From Trema orientale (taxonomy: Eukaryota; Streptophyta; Magnoliopsida; Rosales; Cannabaceae), in assembly GCA_002914845.1 (NCBI GenBank), contig JXTC01000150.1, positions 440,983 to 504,982 on the forward strand: DNA of 64,000 bases. Direction: 5' to 3'. The notes under the pieces were generated by a model. It searched no databases, was not told the origin of the DNA, and saw only the letters and a program-made list of their open reading frames with translations. Position numbers and translations under genes: made by a program. This document shows positions 57,568-64,000 of the stretch, piece by piece. The first letter of the stretch is position 1, and every line of letters begins with the position of its first letter.

Positions 57568-60500
57568 GGGGTCTAATTCTAAATGCTCGGTGGGGTGACT
57601 TCTGGTATTTAAAAACTGATCGTCTTTCGTACTGCTTTAATAATTTACTGAATCCTGAAAAAAAAAAAAAAAGACGAATAAAAAACCGAGCTTAGGAATC
57701 ATCAGAGTTCCTTTTTCAAGTCTATATTGACTGAAAGGAAGGTCATGTCTTGCAATTGTTTAAGCAACTTTGATGGCTTACACGCGAGACACCGTCCCTG
57801 TAGCCTGTCCCCTTGATAATGAATTGTCCCAGTAATGATTGTAATCCACATCCTAAGTTCTTATTTCATTGACTTTTCTCGGTTTCTCTTTTCTTTCTTT
57901 TTTTTTTTTTTGAAAGGGACTTTTCTCGTTTTTGTATCAATGGTTTGAACCAAAATCTTTTCTCAAGTCTCAACGCGTCAATGGTAAAGTTATACCAAGG
58001 CTAAAAAAGAATATACAGGAATACATTTAAGACCATACAACCATCTTAAACGGATAGCATTCTAGACCATAGAATAAATGAAATGGGCCCCAAAATTAAA
58101 AGCATTTTTTAAAGAAAAAAAAAAACAAAAGAAATTTTTTATTAACGTATGATGCTACCACAAGTATCCATAGTATTGTTGTTTATACTAATATGAATCG
58201 ACATTTAGAAGCGTAATCCACAAGTATATGTCTTGACTAATTCTAATATGATTGGCATTTAGAAACTTGAGCTACTAATACGTGTTAACCAAAAATTGTG
58301 TGTACAAACTAGAATATATTAACCAAACCAAAATAAATGAAAAGAAAATACGGGAAATAAATTAAATGAAAAAAAAAAGAGATAAAGATAAGAATAAAGA
58401 AAAATGAAAAAGAAAGAAATGGACACAACTTATTTTTTGGGCTAAACACTTAGAAGGCCAACAAGACAGCCAGTCCTCTCCAGTCTCAACTATCTAGTTT
58501 TTACCTTTAACTCAACCTTTTTCTTTACACAAGAAGCCTTACAAGCCACGCATTTAAAACACTTCTGTATACGCAATGGACTGACCACCTCTACTCCCCT
58601 GCACCTGCACCTGTACCTGCACCTGCACGAGCTCTCACTTTCATTTTCATTCCTGCCTATGTGTTCGACTCTATGTTTCTCTCCAACCACATTTTTCTTT
58701 CCCTCGTATCGAAGCATTTCTCTGTCGTTCGCCGTTTTCCCAACGTGCTAGATTGTCGTTTAGTGTAGTTTTCAAGATCAGAGTGAGACCCCAACGATAT
58801 TAACAATGCTTCCTTTGCCTATTCTCGATTTCAAGGATTTTCAGGACAATTTTGTCACCCATTTCCGACCTTGGCAACGCTCTTTTCAGTTTTGGGTTCG
58901 AGCCGTTGATATCTATTCTGGGTACAAGGTCTCTTTCTCTGTTTCTCTGTCTGTCTGTCTCTCTCTATATATATTGTATATGTGTACAAGTGCTTGCATA
59001 TTCCGTAGCTATGGAATTTGAGTGGTTGGGGTTGTTTATTTCAATGGGTTATATTGGGTTTGTGCAGGTGTTTCAGCTTCGAGTGAGTTTGGTTAAGGAT
59101 GTACAGAAGCAGGAGGAAATGTGGGAAAGGCAGCATGAATTTGCGGCTGAGAAGATATATTCTATGTGCGCTGACCTCGGCGGTTTCTTCCTCAAAGTAC
59201 TTGCTTTTTCTCCTTTCTGTCTTTTCATTTGAGTCCTTACTCTTCTGAATTTAAAATTTTAATTCAATGAAAGGGAATTTGTTAATTTTCAGATGGGTTC
59301 TGGTCCATTTGCTTTGCTTGTGTCAGAACTTTTTTTTTTATTGATATAGATTTCTTGTTACTTTATCCATGTTGGGTAAGATGTATTAACTTGATATATG
59401 GAGTATAGAAGCAATGGTTCATGAAGTTGAATTTTTTTTTCCTAGAAGTTATGCATTTTTGAATGACTGTTCTGTTTTTCATTTGTTTTTGAGCGAGTCG
59501 TGGAGTTTCTGGTTGGGTTTGGAAGAAAGCGAGCAATTTACTGTGGTGGTTTTGGTTTTATAGTTTTTGAGCTTGATATCAACATGTCTTGGACGGGGTT
59601 TCAATTAGGTTGCCCAAATTATCGGGAAGCCGGACTTGGCCCCTGCTGCGTGGGTGAGAAGGCTTGTTACACTGTGCGATCAAGCTCCTGCAACCTCGTT
59701 TGGTGTAGTTCAACATGTGCTGGAGAAGGAGTTTGGTCGAAGTGTTTGGGAAATGTTCGATACATTTGATGAGTACCCTCTTGGTTCTGCCTCAATTGCA
59801 CAGGTATTTCAGTGAATGTGAAAGTAGATTCTGGTTTTCAGGATATTTTGGCTGAATATACATTTTATGCTTAAATTAGGTTCATCGAGCAAGATTAAAA
59901 GGCGATAAGAGTGACATTGTTGTCAAGGTAAGGGAATTTGGATAAGCTGTGGGTTCTTAGTGTTTGTAAAGCTCTAACGTCTTATGTCCTATAATAGGTG
60001 CAACATCCTGGAGTTCAGGATCTGATGATGACAGATATCCATAACTTGCAAGCTTTTGCTTTATATATGCAAAAGACGGATATCAAATTTGATCTCTACT
60101 CTGTGACCAAAGAAATGGAGAAACAGGTTTCACATTGTTTCTTTGACGTTATTCGGATTGGGTGTGAAATATGAATCAGACATACGTATTGGATTATAAC
60201 TTCCCTGTATTTATGCCATTTAAGATTGGATATGAATTCGACTTCATGAGGGAGGCTAATGCCATGGAAAAAATTCGACGGTTTCTGTATGAGAACAACA
60301 AAAAGACTCCTGTTTTGGTGCCACGAGTGGTGCAGGATATGGTTACTAGGTTTGTAATGCCTCAACCCAATATATGTGGTGAGAATTGCAAATTCTGATT
60401 TGAGATAAGAAATATAACAAGTTATTTGAATATTACACCCATATGTATGGGTGTCTTTCCATGAAAATGTGTAAGAGTATGTATTTGATTAAAAGGGTAC

Positions 60501-63500
60501 AGAAACTATTTAGTACCTTTATTGACAACCCAGTAATTGAGGAGAGTACTATTGCCGCTTGGCTTTATGTAGTCCTCTTATCAAGTTTCTTGGAACTTTA
60601 TGTGTTTTATACGGTAGAGAAAATTGGAAAAGGAATAGTTTGCAGCTCGTAACATGTTTCTGGTTATTTATTGGTCATTCTTTCAAAAGTTCACTGATGA
60701 AACAAAGCACTGCAACATGCCACTCCACCTATTATGACCTCGCCATAGAGTGGACGATGCTGTATTTTTTGTGAAATAACTTAACTAATTCAGTAATTCT
60801 TGTAACTGAGAAACTGGCAGTCTTTTTTCCTTGAAATTTCTCTTTTATCAATCTCACGCTGTTTCATTGCTGCTGCACTTATATTTATTTGATAAACATT
60901 TGTGATCTGTCCGTTTTTTTTTTTTCTGTGTTTGATTAGGAGGGTCTTAGTTATGGAATATATTGATGGAATCCCGATCCTTAATCTTGGTGATGAAATA
61001 GTAAAAAGAGGCATAAATCCTGGTGGTAAGATTGCGGCAGCAGCAAAGGAGTAAGTCTCTGAACTTCCTTGATGGTTGGGGTCTTCTTCTTTTTTCTTTC
61101 TACCCCTCATTTCCTTATTTCTTTTCCATATATGCACATGAAGTTCTATCTTGCTATTAGTATTTCTAAGCTTTTTCTATAACTTGAAGCTACTGAGGGA
61201 TCCGTCCTTCATTCTTTTGTTTACATCCCTTGTTTCCTTTTACGTGCCTCTACGTTTTTTTCTCCCTACTAGCTTATTTCTTGACTCGTGTCTCTTTTCC
61301 CCCACTCTTTGTTGTTTCTGTAAGATCTGTCACATCTGTGACTTCCACATTTCCATTTGAAAGGGCCTCTTTCCAGAATCCATTATTTCTCTTTTTTCCC
61401 CCTTCTTGATGATAGATTTAACTTGGAGCAAGTTAGCCTTGTTGAAACAATATTTCATGTAGAATATTTTTTAGACATGGATGAAAGAAAATAAAATTCT
61501 TTTTACGATGGAGCTTACTTTCGATAGTTTGTATATTGAGTAGGCATAGCAGTTAATAATTTTACTGAAAGTGCAGGAAAATTCTCAAGAGTTTAACACT
61601 AGCATATGGACAAATGATTCTGAAGAGTGGTTTCTTCCATGCAGATCCTCATCCGGGAAATATCTTGATATGTAAAGGTTCAGAGGCAAGTGAAAACCTA
61701 TATATAATGTTCCCCTTACACTTTCTTACATTGGCTGGAACGTTTTCAATATTCTCTTTCTAGCTAATCGCCTGCTTTGTAGAATATGATATTTCTTAAA
61801 TATTGAAAAAAGGTTTCAAAGAAAATTGAACATATTTATAATTATACCGTCTGCATTTAAAACCAACTGAGAAAATTAATGTCAGCTAACTTTCCCAAAT
61901 CAGGTTGCCCTGCTAGACTATGGGCAAGTGAAGGATCTCCCAGATGCGTTGAGGCTGGGTTATGCTAATCTTGTTCTGGCCATAGCAGATAATGACCCTA
62001 AAAAGGCATCAGAAAGCTACAGGTAGTATATTTTGCAGTAAAGCAGTCGGTTCATAAGTAACCATTAGTATCCCATGATGAGAAGATGGTTTAGGGATGA
62101 TGAGCTAGGGACCAACAGAGAAGAAAATGACACTCATGAAGATATGGCAAAAATAAGAAAAAGAGTAATAGGAGATTTAATTGTGCTCTCACTCCTCTCT
62201 CTCTCTATTATTCACATATTTATATATGTATACACATATTCTATATACATATATTTATACTTGTGTATACTCAACATTTTAGTGATAGATAGGGTCAGTG
62301 ATGTGATTAAATGAGCTATGGCGAAAACATGCCAGTGTGAAGGATTTTTGTCCTTTATAGTTTCTGTTATGTCCCATAATTTGCTGATATATGATTGGTT
62401 TGACTTCTATTATAGGGAGCTTGGCATAGGCACCTTAAGCAAATGTGAAAATGAACAGCAGGAATTGTTCAGGTTGGCACAGACAATGTTCGACACAAAA
62501 TTACCCACTGGAGTGACAATGCTGCAACCTTTTTCTGAGGATTCTTCAATTAAAAAAATTGCTGTTCAGGTAGGTTTTGAACATCCAAAAGTTCATCGGC
62601 TCACTTCTTGTGTATTTCCAGGGGCTTATCATGTGTTTATCTTATCAACCGGAATATATGTTGCGTTATTCTTCTTTTCTTAAATTGTGTCTTCTTCTGG
62701 ATGAAACTGTTTTGGTTCCTTTGGAATTGTACCATTCTTCCATACTTTCTGAAGACTTGCTTTGATGGAATTCAACCCGTGAGCAACAAAAAATGCATAA
62801 AAACTTTGTTCATAAGGATTTTGAGAAATGAATTGCGTAGTTGTGGTACTACTTATGAAGGATGAATATGTTTTTAGTTTTCTTCACTTTCCAGAGTAAA
62901 TGAATTCAACGTAATAGGGATATGGAAATTTTGTTGCTTTCAAATGAATGCTGTTTTCATTGCTTTTCTAGTTAATAATAGTTCTATTAGGTAAGATAGC
63001 GAGAAGAAAACGACAAGTTTAGTGAATTTGACTTCAGAATGGTTGAACAAGCAATAAACAGTGTGCCAGAATTATATACTATCTTCGACGACAAAGTAAT
63101 TTCTTTCCTTGTCATGCTTGTGGTAGTCTTTTCCAGAGGAATTGTTTTCTGTACTACGGACAGTGCATCTATTGAGAGGACTCAGTGTTGGTCTGGGAAT
63201 CAACTACTCATGTGCTGAACAATGGAGACCCATCGCAGAAGAAGCTTTATACCAAGCTGGGAGATTAAAAGGTGACCCTTCCAATTTCATAAAAACACAT
63301 GGCAAGAAAATCACTTCTCTTGGTCTTTGATTGTGTCTTTTTTTTTTTTTTCATCGAAAGTATCTTTCTTTTCTCATGCTAGATAATATGTATCCCGGCC
63401 ATTTTCATTTACTGAGCAATAAAATCCTTTTCTTTTATTTACCTTCATAGAAGGAAGAATATGTAAGCAGAACTTGAAAACAAAGAAACAGAGAAAAACA

Positions 63501-64000
63501 AGAAATCATCCGTCTCAAGAGCTAAAATATGTTCCAGTTTTTTTCTTTCTCCTCCTCTCCCATGCTTAACATGTTGATTTGGTAATATTTCAGGCAAGGA
63601 CATCAAGCCTAGATCCCGTCGCCGTGGTTTACTAGGAAGATTATTTTTGAGAGACTGACTGATTGACTTAATGACGAGCAGTATGCTTCAATTGGGAAGA
63701 ATTTTTGTAGCTTGTTGAGTCGTTAATCTTTTCCCAGTCATTATATTACTACAAGAATAGGAAAATTCTATTCACTATTTGCATGTATTTTGTACTTGGA
63801 AACCACAAGCTCTTGTATGATCTTTACATTCAGTTTCTATATATGAAATTTTAAGGCAATGATGGCTTTGTTCAAGACTTCTATAAAGAGCTGTGGACAA
63901 GCTCCCAGTCCTTAATTGGTATTCTTATTATTATGGAGGTATTTAAACTTAGAAGCTAGCTTATATTATTGTGATATTTCTGGCTTGAATTTCTCAATAG
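57568..64000 (+). repeat. Segmental duplication, copy 2 (intact ABC1K; continues past window)
   Basis: Direct-repeat partner of 46740-52790. It includes the RPN7 downstream sequence without RPN7 itself. Homology is still present near the window end (ttaaacttagaagctagctt near 63943), so the right junction lies close to or beyond 64000. Confidence 0.85.
58806..63658 (+). CDS. ABC1/UbiB-family atypical kinase (ABC1K/ADCK-like)
   Basis: Twelve exons: 58806-58928, 59068-59196, 59609-59803, 59880-59927, 59998-60126, 60225-60349, 60940-61050, 61577-61685, 61904-62022, 62416-62569, 63127-63271 and 63594-63658; 483 aa. ABC1 signatures are FLKVAQIIG (residues 82-90, the KxGQ region with Ala for Gly), LGSASIAQVHRARL, the VAIK-type Lys165 in DIVVKVQHPG, HADPHPGN (308-315) and DYGQ (328-331) for DFG. 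UbiB-type kinases support quinone and lipid metabolism in mitochondria or plastids. The N-terminus here is not an obvious targeting peptide. Intron 8 starts gcaagt, a GC donor. From memory, the Arabidopsis RPN7 gene (At4g24820) also neighbours such a kinase (At4g24810). A broken copy lies upstream. Confidence 0.88.

Overview
The window is AT-rich nuclear DNA of a woody-type eudicot, probably a rosid. Genes have many short GT-AG introns, and the genes identified are plant homologues: ELP3, TELO2, GDSL lipases, a plastid-targeted ribosomal protein S21, a Ulp1-type protease, RPN7 and an ABC1-type kinase. Spacers are full of small non-autonomous transposons, SINEs and microsatellites. The species cannot be fixed from the sequence.

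Layout. 1-141 is the 5' end of an ELP3 gene on the minus strand, divergent from a complete TELO2 gene (719-6375). From 7.4 to about 33 kb lies a tandem array of four five-exon GDSL (SGNH) esterase/lipase-like genes on the plus strand (7504-10269, 13070-15457, 21801-23965, 30321-32346). The repeat units also carry TELO2 debris: a decayed copy of the TELO2 3' end lies between GDSL-1 and GDSL-2. The spacers hold CACTA-like and hAT-like elements, a tRNA-derived SINE, a palindromic MITE family (Tf1 here) and a gypsy-type solo LTR relic. Beyond the array lie a chloroplast ribosomal protein S21 gene (35678-37161), a Ulp1/C48 protease gene on the minus strand (38191-40253), a spacer with two hairpin elements, RPN7 (43826-46444), a broken ABC1-kinase copy (47898-52472), an orphan GDSL terminal-exon fragment (52833-52969), an unrecognised two-exon gene (54174-55865) and an intact ABC1-kinase gene (58806-63658).

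Most interesting points. (1) GDSL-1 keeps the full catalytic set. GDSL-2, -3 and -4 all have Asn in place of the catalytic His and GSS in place of GDS, yet keep complete reading frames, usable splice sites and signal peptides. They look like an expanding clade of secreted pseudoenzymes. (2) The broken ABC1K copy contains an inverted segment of about 1.2 kb holding kinase-core exons, bounded on both sides by oppositely oriented pieces of the same MITE family. (3) Two introns appear to use GC donors: GDSL-2 intron 4, and ABC1K intron 8, where the broken sister copy still has GT. (4) TELO2 has a 60-nt in-frame candidate cassette exon. (5) A 390-bp foldback palindrome lies upstream of RPN7.

The genes do not form one pathway. 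The window is a set of housekeeping genes (tRNA modification, PIKK maturation, plastid translation, SUMO or ubiquitin-like deconjugation, proteasome lid) with two locally duplicating families. Coordinates of spliced genes run from start to stop codon; exon limits are in the evidence. Exon assignments come from hand reading of splice sites and frame continuity, not from transcripts.
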